DNA of 34,643 nucleotides from an uncultured Clostridium sp. (GCA_958438515.1 CAUBRZ010000017.1:1-34643); one strand, 5' to 3'. Counted from the first letter of the stretch, positions 1 through 9,460 are shown. Translations and numbers: made by a program. Notes: generated by a model not told the origin, from the sequence alone.

Positions 1-73
1 CGTTCTTTTTCTTTGCCAAACATTTTATTTTTAATAAATTTAACTAATCTATCAAGTTCGAACAGATACGTCG

Positions 74-148
<75 letters not shown>

Positions 149-160
149 ATTTTACAATAT

Positions 161-198
161 TCGACTTAAATTTTGAAATATTTTTGTAGTGTCCCCCT
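161..198 (-). repeat. Dispersed GGGGACA repeat, copy A (downstream of tmRNA)
   Basis: In the sense of the upstream gene it runs AGGGGGACACTAC, then ATTTCA, then GTCGA. It lies between the tmRNA 3' end and the tRNA-Gly. Similar elements at 8531-8580, 26451-26497 and 31886-31932 have the same order of blocks and the same orientation relative to the gene before them. Confidence 0.6.
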
Positions 199-206
199 AT
201 ATTTCA

Positions 207-562
207 TGGTGGAGATGAGGAGAGTCGAACTCCTGTCCATATTACCTTCCCAATAGACTTCTACAAGTTTAGTTTATCTTTTTTATTCATCATTATTTCT
301 CCGACAAACAGGATAAATAATGGTATAGCTTTTTAAATTACCTGCTACCTTAAAAGCAAAAGTAGCTTTGTTTCCCAACTAATATGACACCTATACTAAA
401 AGGTTGGGGCAATTGGTATAAGCGTAACTGCATCTAGGCAGCTAATGCTAATTCTTGATTATCAGCGTTTATTTTTATTTTCGCTTTTTTTAAGTGGCCA
501 AAGCGACCATCCACTACTTGCTATCTATTCTTCTAGTAACATGTCGAAACCATTACATCCCC
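207..562 (-). ncRNA. ssrA: tmRNA (transfer-messenger RNA)
   Basis: The 356-nt gene begins GGGGATGTAATGGTTTCGAC and ends with a tRNA-like T arm (AGGAGTTCGACTCTCCT) and an encoded CCA. The 5' GGGGATG pairs with the 3' CATCTCC to form the acceptor stem. A pseudoknot (TCGCTTT with AAAGCGA) precedes the tag reading frame. That frame ends GCT GAT AAT CAA GAA TTA GCA TTA, then two Ala codons and TAG at 436-434. The likely encoded tag is ADNQELALAA, a typical hydrophobic degradation tag; the resume codon is inferred to be GCT at 466-464. tmRNA frees stalled ribosomes and tags the unfinished protein for proteolysis. Here it sits directly upstream of the unusual tRNA-Gly. Confidence 0.96.
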
Positions 563-574
563 ATATACTTTATT

Positions 575-603
575 ATTATACTATATTTATTATTTTTTTT
601 CAA
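575..603 (-). promoter_or_regulatory. Sigma-A-type promoter of ssrA
   Basis: On the minus strand TTGAAA (603-598) is separated by 17 nt from a perfect TATAAT (580-575). The mature tmRNA 5' end lies 13 nt beyond the -10 box. The same transcript probably continues through the tRNA-Gly. Confidence 0.8.
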
Positions 604-653
604 TATTATATCACTTAAATTTCTATTTAGAATAATATATGATAGGTGATTTT

Positions 654-1573
654 ATGGCTATTGTTAAGACTAATATAAATTATACTTATGATATAATGAT
701 TTCAAATATATATGAATTAAATACTTTGTATCCATTTCTACAAGTACAAATAGAAGGTTTTAGTGTTCTTGGTAAACCAATTCCTGCTATTAGATTAGGT
801 CATGGCTCTAAACACGTATTTTATGCTGGTTCCTTTCATGCTAATGAATGGATTACTTCTGTTTTACTTATGAAATTTATTGAAGATTATTCAATTTCAT
901 ATGTCAATAATTCTATGCTTTTTGGGTATAAAGTTAGGAATTTGTTTAATTCTTGTTCTATCTATATTATGCCTATGGTAAATCCAGATGGAGTTAATTT
1001 AGTTACAGGATATTATGGTTTAAATACTGATGTATATAATTCCTTTAAAAATATATCTTTAAAATATCCTTCTATTTCCTTTCCTTCTGGTTGGAAAGCA
1101 AATTTTAATGGTGTAGATTTAAATTTACAATTTCCTGCACGGATGGGAACAGGCAAAAGAAATAAAATATTCACAGGGATTTACCCGGACCTAGTCCACG
1201 AGACTTTGTAGGATATAGTCCTTTATCAGAACCAGAGAGTTTAGCTGTATATAATTTTACTAAGAAACATAACTTTAGATTAGTTATAGCTTATCATACA
1301 CAAGGAGAAGAAATATATTGGCAATTTCAAGATTTCAATCCTCCTAATAGCTTTTATATAGGAAATAAATTTTCTATTGCTAGTGGATATTTACTATCTG
1401 ATACACCTTATAATTCGAGTTTTGCTGGTTTTAAAGACTGGTTTATACAAGATTATAACAAACCTGGATATACTATAGAAGCTGGATTAGGCGAAAACCC
1501 ACTTCCTATATCTGACTTTGATAAAATTTATAAAGATAATATAGGTATTTTAGTCTTAGGTGCTATTTTATAA
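654..1573 (+). CDS. M14 family zinc carboxypeptidase (gamma-D-Glu-diaminopimelate peptidase-like), read through two CGGA sites
   Basis: It resembles M14 peptidases that trim peptidoglycan stem peptides. The first zinc-binding pair is in FHANEW (about H62 and E65). The third ligand (YHTQGE) and the catalytic glutamate (YTIEAGLGENPLP) lie further on. The frame changes twice, at CGGA 1140-1143 and 1186-1189. Both times CGG is in frame. Reading CGGA as one Gly gives the consensus FPAGWEQAKEIKYSQGFTG and then PSPRDFVGYSPLSEPES. The product would be 305 aa, a normal length for the family without LysM domains. Without the shifts translation stops at 1211 and loses the third zinc ligand and the catalytic residue. 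The start at 654 follows AGGTGA; an ATG at 639 is also in frame. No signal peptide is visible. The alternative reading is a pseudogene, which the matching pattern in glgP and cdsA argues against. Confidence 0.85.
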
Positions 1574-1575
1574 AA

Positions 1576-1616
1576 AAAATTACTCAAAAGTTGTATAACC
1601 TAATACAACTTTTGAG
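1576..1616 (-). terminator. Terminator of glgP
   Basis: A 14-bp perfect stem (1583-1596 with 1603-1616) has a 6-nt loop. On the minus strand it is followed by a T-rich stretch, so it ends the phosphorylase transcript. It could also stop readthrough from the convergent peptidase gene. Confidence 0.8.
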
Positions 1617-1647
1617 ATAATCTTTCTCTTATAAAATAATTAATTAT

Positions 1648-4217
1648 TTATCTTGTAATCCATTTTACTAAATCTAGATTTGCTGGTTCTAATAACATTT
1701 CGTGTCTTGGCATAACCCTAAAAGTATACCCATAATTTCCACCTGTTGTTAATTCTATTTTAGCTGTATAATAATATTTTTTATTGTCTTCGTCAGAATC
1801 TACTAAAGTCATTGGAATAATACTTACATTTTCTACTACACCATTTTCTAATATTTTTCCATAATAAGCTTCTACTGTTACGTTTTCAACATCAATATTT
1901 GGAAGTTCAACTTCACAAGATACTTCAATATTATTTCCAGCATCAATTGTAATATCATCCAAATTATTCACTTGTGTTATTTTTATATCTTTCCAATTCA
2001 TATATAAATCTTTTTTCCATGTATTATAAGCTGCTACATTGTCAACATCTTCGTAATATTTTTTTGTTAATTTACAAAGTGGCATATAAAGATTATTTGT
2101 ATAATCAACTAGCATTCTTGCTGTACTATATTTTCCACCAGTCGTAATAATAGAATTTTTCATTATTTCCAACCATTTTTTAGATATTCCATTTCTATCT
2201 TTATCATAAAAAGTTGGTATAATTTTTTCTTCTAGTGTTTTGTACATGCTTTGGCTATCTGCTTGATCCTGCGCTTCATAAGATGCATATTCACTGTTAT
2301 TTCCAATTGTCCATCCATTAGTTTGAGTATAACCTTCTGCCCACCAACCATCTAGTACACTAAAATTAATTACTCCATTTACAGATGCTTTTTGTCCACT
2401 TGTTCCTGACGCTTCCATTGGTCTTCTTGGGTTGTTTAACCATACATCTACACCACTTATTAAATATCTAGACATTGCAATATTATAATTTTCAAGCAAA
2501 AATATTTTTCCTTTAAATTGTGGCATCATTGATACTTGGTGTATATATTTTATTAAATCTTGTCCTTCTTTATCTGCTGGATGCGCCTTTCCTGCAAATA
2601 TTAATTGTACTGGCTTATCTTGATTATTTAAAATTTGTGTTATTCTCTCTAAATCTTTAAATATCAAAGTTGCTCTTTTATATGTTGCAAATCTTCTTGC
2701 AAAACCAATAGTTAATGCATTTGGATTTAATTTTGATACTATTTCATTGATTTCATCATAAGTATAACCAGAGCGTCTTAATCTTTCAGTTGTGTTTTCT
2801 TTTACTAATTTTAATAATTTATTTTTTCTATCATTATGAACATTCCATAATTTATCATCAGGTATATTTTTTATTTTTTCCCAAACTTGGTCTTGGTACA
2901 TACTATCTTGCCAATATGGAATTAGATATTTATTATATAATTCTTTAAGTTTTGGAGCAAGCCACGAACATGTGTGAATTCCATTTGTTACATATTCAAT
3001 TGGTGATTCATTTGCAGCAATATTTGGCCAAACCTCTCCAAATAATTCTCTAGAAACTGCTCCATGTAATTTACTTACACCATTTTTCTTTCCAGCAATT
3101 TTTAAAGCTAATATTCCCATATTAAACCCTGAATCTAATTCTTTTCCAGGCTTCATTCCTAGTTGTAAAAATTCTTCTCTAGATAAGCCTAATTTTGGCC
3201 AGAAGTCTTTAAAATATCTTTCTACTAAATCTATTGGAAATATATCATTCCCTGCTGGTACAGGTGTATGTGTTGTAAATACTGTTTTTGAACTTGCTAT
3301 GTCTTTAGCTACCTCAAAAGAAACCTCTTTTTCTTTTATTATGTTTTTTATAATCTCCAAATTTAAAAATGCAGAATGCCCTTCATTCATGTGATATACT
3401 GTTGGTTTTAAATGTAAATATTGTGTTAATAAATTCACTCCTGCCATACCCAAAACTATTTCTTGGCGAATTCTCATTTCTTGATCTCCACCATATAATC
3501 TTAATGTAACATCTCTATCTTCTTCATTGTTTTTATCTATATCAGAATCTAATAAATACAATTTTACTCTTCCTACATTAATTTGCCATACTTTTAAGTA
3601 TAATCTTCTTTTTGGAAATTTTACATATATTATTAAATCTTCACCATTTTCATCTTTTACTGGATTAATTGGCAAATCATATAAATCAATATTTTTATAT
3701 TCTGTTTCTTGTTGACCTTCTCCATTTATTTTCTGGTTAAAATATCCATTCTTATACAATAAACCAATTGCAACTAGTGGAATCCCTAAATCACTAGCAG
3801 ATTTTAAGTGATCTCCAGATAAAATTCCGAAGTCCGTCCAGAATAAATTGGTATTGTTTCGTCTAAACCATATTCTGCTGAAAAATATGCTATTAAATCA
3901 TTTTTATTTTCTGGATATTTTTTTGAAAACCATGTATTTTTACTATTCATATAGTTTTCAAAGTCTTCTACAATTTTATCATATTCCTTTAAAAAACTAC
4001 TATCTTTAGTTACATCTTCTAATCTTTCTTGTGATACATGTTTTAAAAATTTTACTGGATTTTTATTTGATTCTTCCCATAAATCTCTATCTATTCTTTG
4101 AAATAATCTTAAAAATTCTGAATTCCATGACCACCATAAATTGTTTGATATTTCTGATAATTTTTCTATCCTTTTTGGTAGTTGTGGATTTACTGTAATT
4201 CTGTTGAATAAATACAT
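1648..4217 (-). CDS. glgP: Alpha-glucan (glycogen) phosphorylase, GT35, read through two CGGA sites
   Basis: This enzyme releases glucose-1-phosphate from alpha-1,4-glucans using pyridoxal phosphate. The N-terminal part (RIEKLSEISNNLWWSWN) is the DUF3417-type start of short bacterial phosphorylases. The PLP lysine is in EASGTSGQKASVNG. The frame changes at CGGA 3836-3833 and again one codon later at CGGA 3829-3826. Each CGG is in frame, and each CGGA read as Gly restores IPIYSGGLGILSGDHLKSAS, the conserved glycine loop of the family. The full product would be 855 aa, the expected length; unshifted translation stops after 137 aa. The start is ATG with AGGAGG upstream, and a promoter lies at 4279-4307. 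No other glycogen genes are nearby. The coding sequence beyond the shift is intact for 725 codons, which argues against decay. Confidence 0.9.
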
Positions 4218-4278
4218 TTTTATTAATTCCTCCTTTGTTACTTTCTTTTAATTTCTTCTGTTGTAATTCTATATATCT

Positions 4279-4307
4279 ATTATGTATTAAATCATTTTAT
4301 TTGTCAA
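4279..4307 (-). promoter_or_regulatory. Promoter of glgP
   Basis: TTGACA (4307-4302), a 17-nt spacer and CATAAT (4284-4279) lie on the minus strand, about 60 nt before the glgP start codon. Confidence 0.65.
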
Positions 4308-4373
4308 ATGTTTTTTACAAAACTATTCTTTTCATTTCTTGTTTTTATAGTAGTTTTACATAAATTTTATTAT

Positions 4374-5396
4374 TTAAAATATTCTTAAAATGTCATTATA
4401 AGTTACATATAATGATAAAGCAATTAAAATAGAAAAACCTATTAATTGTATATTAATTTCTGTTTGCTCTTTTAATGGCTTCCTTCTAATGGCTTCTATT
4501 ATTAATATTAATATTTTCCCACCATCTAATGCTGGTATTGGTAGAAGGTTTGTTACCCCCAGTGAAATAGAAATTAATGCTAACATATATATAAATTCTT
4601 TCAATCCGTTTGTCTTTGATACAACTTCTGATATTCCCACTGGTCCCATCATTTGGTCTACTCCAACATTTCCTGTAAATAGCTGTTTTAGATTATCTAT
4701 AATAGAAAATAAAAATTCTTTTGTCATAATTAATCCATTTATACATCTATTTTTTAATGTATCTTCTGAAGGTTTTAAATTAACACCTAAATAATAACCT
4801 GTATATCCATTTTCCGTTATTTCTTTTGCTTTTGTTTCATATTCTAATATATCGTTATTCCTTTGTACTTTTATTTTTATTTGTTCTTTATTTTTTTGTA
4901 ATGCTGAATTTAAATCATACATGTTATTTATTTTTCTATCATTTATCTGGATAATTTTATCTCCTTCATTAAGTCCCAATTCTTTTGCTGGATATCCTTC
5001 TATTGTTGTATTAACTTCATTTGTAATATATGCTCCTGAATTAACTGCTAAAATAAAGTATACTATAATTGCGAAAATTATATTAACCATTGCTCCAGCT
5101 AATACTATAGCAATTCTTTTAGGAATACTGGCTTTAGAAAATGATCCTTGCTTGTTAGATCTTTCCTCTTCTCCTTCCATACTAACAAAACCACCTAAAG
5201 GTATTAACCTTAAGGCGTATTTCGTTTCTATTCCTTGTTTCTTCCATATAGTTGGTCCAAATCCTATTGAAAATTCGTTAACTGTTACTTTGCATAATTT
5301 TGCTACTGTAAAATGTCCTAATTCATGAATAAATATTAAAAAACCTAATAAAAATATGATTTTTATGGCTGATATTAAAAATGATATCAAGTCCAT
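4374..5396 (-). CDS. rseP: Site-2 intramembrane zinc metalloprotease (RseP/RasP family)
   Basis: M50 family membrane protease that cuts transmembrane segments of anti-sigma factors and leftover signal peptides. The zinc site HELGH is at residues 24-28 inside the first membrane helix. A PDZ domain covers roughly residues 120-200 (GYPAKELGLNEGDKIIQIND). The second conserved motif, NLLPIPALDGG, is in a C-terminal membrane segment. The length of 340 aa is typical. The start is unclear: the annotated ATG sits only one base after AAGGAGG, whereas TTG at 5390 (third codon) has a normal 7-nt spacing. It is the last gene of the uppS-cdsA-rseP group. In many Firmicutes dxr lies between cdsA and rseP; here it is absent. 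Confidence 0.93.
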   Translation of the reverse strand: MDLISFLISAIKIIFLLGFLIFIHELGHFTVAKLCKVTVNEFSIGFGPTIWKKQGIETKYALRLIPLGGFVSMEGEEERSNKQGSFSKASIPKRIAIVLAGAMVNIIFAIIVYFILAVNSGAYITNEVNTTIEGYPAKELGLNEGDKIIQINDRKINNMYDLNSALQKNKEQIKIKVQRNNDILEYETKAKEITENGYTGYYLGVNLKPSEDTLKNRCINGLIMTKEFLFSIIDNLKQLFTGNVGVDQMMGPVGISEVVSKTNGLKEFIYMLALISISLGVTNLLPIPALDGGKILILIIEAIRRKPLKEQTEINIQLIGFSILIALSLYVTYNDILRIF

Positions 5397-5420
5397 TCCT
5401 CCTTATTTTTGTTCTATACT

Positions 5421-6225
5421 TTATAATAAATTAAATAGTGCATAGGCAAATGGTGCTAAAAATATCAAACTATCTATTCTATCTAACATTCCACCATGTC
5501 CTGGTATTAAATTACTAAAGTCTTTAATATCTACTGTTCTTTTAATGCTAGATGCTGCAAAATCCCCCATTTGTCCTACTATACTCAATATAATTCCTAT
5601 TATACTTATTAATAAGTATGAATAATTCATTCCCCAGTATTTATTTGCAATATATGTATATATTAGTATACATATTAGAGCTCCAACTGTTCCACAAATG
5701 CATCCTTCGATTGATTTTTTCGGACTTACCTTACTAAATTTATGTTTTCCGAATTTTTTTCCGAATTAAATATGCAAATATATCAGTTCCCCAAGAAGCT
5801 ATAATTGTATACCAAATTAATATTTTTCCATTTTCCATTCCATTAATATAGGCAAGAAACATTATAAAAATTACAACATAAAATATTCCTATAAATGTAT
5901 ATGCTATATCTTTAAATGATGTTTTCATTTCTGTTATAACTACTTGTGCAAATAATATAATTAAAACAGTTGGAACAAAAAGTGTTATAAACATACTTAA
6001 ATATCCCTCTGGTATGATATGTATAAATGCTATACTAAAACAACTTACATAACCTATCCATCTAACTGGTTTTGATACCTTTGCTACAGCATTAAAATAT
6101 TCATTCATTGCAAGTAATGCTATAATAGTTAGCGCTATATCTACTACAAATTTATTTCCAATTAAAAAAATTGCTAATACTAATGGCAACCCTAATATTC
6201 CTGACATTAATCTTTTTATATCCAT
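5421..6225 (-). CDS. cdsA: Phosphatidate cytidylyltransferase, read through one CGGA site
   Basis: CdsA makes CDP-diacylglycerol from phosphatidic acid and CTP, the entry point to all phosphatidylglycerol and cardiolipin, and is normally essential. The protein is a string of hydrophobic helices. The family signature (SSIKRTVDIKDFSNLIPGHG, then GMLDRID) is near the C-terminus. The frame changes at CGGA 5763-5760, where CGG is in frame. Reading it as Gly joins DIFAYLI-G-KKFGKHKFSKVSPKKSIEG, the conserved region. A second CGGA 9 bases on (TTC GGA) is out of phase and needs no shift. The full length is 267 aa, normal. Unshifted translation stops within seven codons and loses the catalytic signature. 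The start at 6225 follows AAAGGA; an in-frame ATG lies at 6243. It sits between uppS and rseP in the usual Firmicutes order. Confidence 0.92.
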
Positions 6226-6274
6226 GTTATTAATTCCTTTCATGCTAAAATCTCAACTTTACGATGCTTGTTTT

Positions 6275-6988
6275 TTAATTTGCTCCAAATTTTCTTGTTC
6301 TTTTTTGATATTCTATAATTGCTTTATCTAAATCTTCTTCATTAAAGTCTGGCCAATTTTTGTCAATAAATAAGAATTCTGAATATACTAGTTGCCAAGG
6401 TAAGAAATTGCTTAATCTTAATTCTCCACTAGTTCTAATTAATAAATCTGGGTCTGGTTGCCCTTTGGTATATAAATTATTTGATACCATTTTTTCATCA
6501 ATCTCATTTATTTCTGTTTTTCCATTTTGTACATCTGATGCTATACTTTTTATTGCTTTTATTATTTCATCTCTTCCTCCGTAATTTAATGCAATATTGA
6601 ATGTTACTCCCGTGTTGTCTTTTGTTCTTTCCATGCATTTTATTATACTTTTTTGCATTCCATCAGATAATTGTGTAATATCTCCTAAAATTTTAACTTT
6701 AATATTTTCTGTATCTGCACGTTTAGAATATTCGTCTAAATAATTTTGGAGTAACATCATTAGAGCCTTTACCTCTTCTTCAGCTCTTTTCCAGTTTTCT
6801 GTTGAAAATGCATATACCGTTATATATTCTAAACCTATTTTATTTGCATACCTAACTATCTTTTCTAAAGTTTTAGCACCTTCTTTATGTCCAAAACTAA
6901 TTGGTTTTCCTTTTGATTTAGCCCATCTTCTATTTCCATCCATAATAATAGCAATATGTTTTGGCATATTTTCTCTATCAAACTCCAT
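6275..6988 (-). CDS. uppS: Isoprenyl transferase (undecaprenyl diphosphate synthase)
   Basis: Cis-prenyltransferase that extends farnesyl diphosphate to the C55 carrier lipid for peptidoglycan and other wall polymers. The signature HIAIIMDGNRRWAKSKG is near the N-terminus, with the catalytic Asp in DGNRRW. ALNYGGRDEI and the C-terminal RTSGELRLSNFLPWQ..YSEF block follow. The start at 6988 (MEFDREN) is chosen because AAGGAG lies 6 nt upstream; a longer in-frame extension overlaps the previous gene. The product is 237 aa. It follows the polyprenyl synthase that should supply its allylic primer, with a 19-nt gap. Confidence 0.96.
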   Translation of the reverse strand: MEFDRENMPKHIAIIMDGNRRWAKSKGKPISFGHKEGAKTLEKIVRYANKIGLEYITVYAFSTENWKRAEEEVKALMMLLQNYLDEYSKRADTENIKVKILGDITQLSDGMQKSIIKCMERTKDNTGVTFNIALNYGGRDEIIKAIKSIASDVQNGKTEINEIDEKMVSNNLYTKGQPDPDLLIRTSGELRLSNFLPWQLVYSEFLFIDKNWPDFNEEDLDKAIIEYQKRTRKFGAN

Positions 6989-7007
6989 ATTTTTCTCCTT
7001 GCAAATT

Positions 7008-7895
7008 TTATTTGTTTCTATTTTGAATATAGTATGCAAGTTCTTTTAAAAATTCTGCTTTTTCACCATATTCTTCTAATTGTTCAACTGCTTCTTTTGT
7101 TGTTTGTTCTAAAATTTCTTTTGCTTTTTTTAAACCATATTTAGATACATATGTACATTTTCCTAATTCTTTATCATTTCCTACTGGTTTTCCTAAAATT
7201 TCCTCATTTCCTTCTTCTGATAAAATATCATCCTTAATTTGAAATGCTAATCCTATTTTTTCTGCATATTTTGTAAGCTTTTCTAAATCCTTTTCTTTAC
7301 AATTCCCTAATATAGCGCCCATTCTTACGCAAAGTTCTAAAAGAGCACCTGTCTTATTTTTATGAATATATTCTAAATATTCTTCTGTTATTTGTTTTCC
7401 TTCATATTCTGTATCTATATATTCTCCTGCTATCATTCTATCTACTGAATAAGAAAACTCTTTAAATACAGCTGTTTTTTCTTTTAGTTCTTCTAAATTT
7501 GAATTCTTTAAATCATCACTAATAACCATATAAGCCTGATTTAGCAATCCATCTCCTGCAAGAATAGCTGTTGGTTCATTAAATGCCTTATGATTTGTTG
7601 GTTTTCCATGTCTAAAATCATCATTATCTATTGCAGGTAAATCATCGTGAATTAAAGAAAAATTATGTACCATTTCAATTGCTACTGCATAAGGCATGCA
7701 TTTTTTGATGTCTGTATTAAATATTTCATATGTAGCAATAACAAGGATTGGTCTTAAACGTTTTCCTCCAGCCATTAAACTATATTCCATTGAATTATTT
7801 AATATTTGTTCTGGTACATCTTCTTTCCTTAAATGTTTTTTTAGTTCTTCATTTACTATTTGTTGATATTTAGTTAGCTCTTGCTTAAAGTTCAT
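7008..7895 (-). CDS. ispA: Polyprenyl synthetase (farnesyl diphosphate synthase type)
   Basis: Trans-prenyltransferase condensing IPP with DMAPP/GPP. Both aspartate-rich motifs are visible: the first in HDDLPAIDND and the second in FQIKDDILSEEG. GGKRLRP, which binds the homoallylic substrate, is at about residues 43-49. The length of 295 aa fits FPP/GGPP synthases. The start ATG follows AAAGGAG. The gene sits directly upstream of uppS, so it most likely supplies FPP. The exact chain length cannot be fixed from sequence alone. Confidence 0.93.
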   Translation of the reverse strand: MNFKQELTKYQQIVNEELKKHLRKEDVPEQILNNSMEYSLMAGGKRLRPILVIATYEIFNTDIKKCMPYAVAIEMVHNFSLIHDDLPAIDNDDFRHGKPTNHKAFNEPTAILAGDGLLNQAYMVISDDLKNSNLEELKEKTAVFKEFSYSVDRMIAGEYIDTEYEGKQITEEYLEYIHKNKTGALLELCVRMGAILGNCKEKDLEKLTKYAEKIGLAFQIKDDILSEEGNEEILGKPVGNDKELGKCTYVSKYGLKKAKEILEQTTKEAVEQLEEYGEKAEFLKELAYYIQNRNK

Positions 7896-7942
7896 GATTT
7901 ACTCCTTTTTTTGTTAACTTTATAAGTATTTTATAATTATAA

Positions 7943-8491
7943 CTATACTGACATAACCTCTTTTTCTTTTACTGCTAATATTTTATCAACTTCTTCTATA
8001 TTTTTATCTGTTAATTTTTGTATTTCATTTTCAGCTTGTTTTAATTCGTCTTCTGTAATATTACCTTGTTTTTGTTCTTCTTTTGCTTTGTCTATTCCTT
8101 CTCTTCTAATAGCTCTTAAGGCAACTTTTGCTTCTTCTGCCATTTTTTTAATGTCTTTTACTATTTCTTTTCTTCTCTCTTCATTTAATTCAGGAAAAGC
8201 TAGTCTTATTACTTTGCCATCATTATTTGGATTAATTCCTATTTCTGAAGCTAAAATAGCTTTTTCTATTTCTTTTAAGACACTTACATCCCATGGTTGA
8301 ATTACAATTAATCTTGCCTCTGGAATTGATATTCCTGCAACTTGATTAATTGGTGTTGGTGTGCCATAATAATCAATTTTAACTTTGTTTAAAATAGCTG
8401 GGTTAGCTCTACCAGCTCTTACTTCTGACAATTTTTCACTATAAACACTAATTGATTTTTCCATCTTCTCTTCTAAATTTGTATAATCCAT
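7943..8491 (-). CDS. frr: Ribosome recycling factor
   Basis: RRF splits the post-termination ribosome with EF-G. The 182-aa protein is full length. It has the typical N-terminus (MEKSISVYSEKLSEVRAGRA), the central VKIDYYGTPTPINQVA, and the C-terminal helical region RREGIDKAKEEQKQG. Start ATG follows AGGGGAG. It is the gene after pyrH, as in most bacteria, but the two are separated by a dispersed repeat at 8531-8580. Confidence 0.98.
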   Translation of the reverse strand: MDYTNLEEKMEKSISVYSEKLSEVRAGRANPAILNKVKIDYYGTPTPINQVAGISIPEARLIVIQPWDVSVLKEIEKAILASEIGINPNNDGKVIRLAFPELNEERRKEIVKDIKKMAEEAKVALRAIRREGIDKAKEEQKQGNITEDELKQAENEIQKLTDKNIEEVDKILAVKEKEVMSV

Positions 8492-8530
8492 TTTTAATCT
8501 CCCCTATCTAATAATAATTATTATATACTT

Positions 8531-8580
8531 TTGTCGACAATAATCGACTTGTTTTATGAAATATATAAGTAGTGTCCCCT
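8531..8580 (-). repeat. Dispersed GGGGACA repeat, copy B (abuts the pyrH stop codon)
   Basis: In the pyrH sense, AGGGGACACTACTT begins at the base after the stop codon and is followed by ATTTCATAA, GTCGA and a TTGTCGACAA palindrome. It fills most of the pyrH-frr gap. A TATAAT-like sequence just beyond it may let frr be transcribed separately. Confidence 0.65.
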
Positions 8581-9288
8581 TTATTTCACTATTGTTCCTA
8601 TTTTTTCGCCTCTTACTGCTCTTACAATATTTTCTGGATCTTCTATACCAAATACTAGTAATGGCATATTATTATCTCTGCACATTGCTGTTGCTGTAGA
8701 ATCCATTACTTTTAAGTCTTTTTCTAGTACCTCCATATATGAAATTTCTTCATATCTTTCTGCTGTTGGATCTATTTTTGGATCTGCAGAATATACAGCA
8801 TCTATAGATTTTCCAAGCAATATTATATCTGCTTTAATTTCTGTTGCTCTTAAAACTGCTGCTGTGTCTGTTGTAAAATATGGATGACCTGTACCACAAG
8901 CAAATATTACAACTCTTCCTTTATTCAAGTGTTTTTCTGCTTTTCTTTGTATAAATGGCTCTGCTATTTCTCTCATTTCAATTGCTGTTTGTACTCTTGT
9001 GTATATACCTCTTGTCTCTAATGCATCTTGTAATGCTAATCCATTCATTGCTGTTGCAAGCATTCCCATATAATCAGCTGTTGTTCTTTCCATTTGATGC
9101 CCATTTCTTCCTCTCCAAAAGTTTCCTCCTCCTACAACAATAGCTACTTGAACTCCCATTTTCACTATTTCTTTTACTTTATCACATATTTTTCCTACTG
9201 TTTCCACATCTACTCCTGTTTTTTGTTTACCAGCTAATACTTCTCCACTTAATTTTAAAAGTACTCTTTTATATTTAAGTTCTGACAT
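8581..9288 (-). CDS. pyrH: UMP kinase
   Basis: Bacterial hexameric UMP kinase of the amino-acid-kinase fold, making UDP from UMP. Seen: the N-terminal phosphate-binding LLKLSGEVLAG, VVGGGNFWRG, the TADYMGMLATAMNGLAL region, the FACGTGHPYFTTDTAA block and KSIDAVYSADPK. The length of 235 aa is complete. Start ATG follows GGAGAG. It is downstream of tsf but behind a terminator, so it probably has its own promoter; a weak extended -10 (TATGATAGAAT) lies in the gap. Confidence 0.98.
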   Translation of the reverse strand: MSELKYKRVLLKLSGEVLAGKQKTGVDVETVGKICDKVKEIVKMGVQVAIVVGGGNFWRGRNGHQMERTTADYMGMLATAMNGLALQDALETRGIYTRVQTAIEMREIAEPFIQRKAEKHLNKGRVVIFACGTGHPYFTTDTAAVLRATEIKADIILLGKSIDAVYSADPKIDPTAERYEEISYMEVLEKDLKVMDSTATAMCRDNNMPLLVFGIEDPENIVRAVRGEKIGTIVK

Positions 9289-9425
9289 TTTTCCACTCTC
9301 CTTAATTTTATTTTGCTAATGGTTATTCTATCATAGTTTTTTAAAAAGTACAGTATTTTTTTAATATTTTATTAATTTTTTAGCTAAATATTTTTACTTT
9401 CTATTTATCATTTTATTTAGTACAT

Positions 9426-9460
9426 AAAAAAAGAAACAATATTTGTTTTATTGTTTCTTT
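9426..9460 (-). terminator. Terminator of tsf
   Basis: A 12-bp perfect stem (9430-9441 with 9449-9460) with a 7-nt loop is followed by a T-rich stretch on the minus strand. It lies just after the tsf stop codon and separates rpsB-tsf from pyrH. Confidence 0.8.

Noticed and set aside
654..4217. Pseudogenes
   Set aside because: The downstream frames are intact for hundreds of codons with catalytic residues conserved, and cdsA shows the same pattern in an essential gene.
5748..5751. A second frameshift at the CGGA 9 bases after the cdsA site
   Set aside because: Here the phase is TTC GGA, so normal triplet reading already gives the conserved Phe-Gly.
1140..5763. Simple reassignment of CGG to another amino acid (as reported for some Firmicutes)
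   Set aside because: A new three-base meaning would not restore the reading frame; an extra base must be consumed.
1140..5763. Classical slippery-site +1 frameshifting
   Set aside because: The codons before CGGA differ at each site and mostly cannot re-pair one base on, and no shared stimulatory structure or internal Shine-Dalgarno sequence is seen.
654..6225. Sequencing or assembly errors as the cause of the five frame breaks
   Set aside because: All five are an extra C exactly before an in-phase GGA codon. Random or motif-driven errors would also hit GGA in other phases, which is not seen, and no other kind of frame break occurs. Raw reads are still needed to exclude it.
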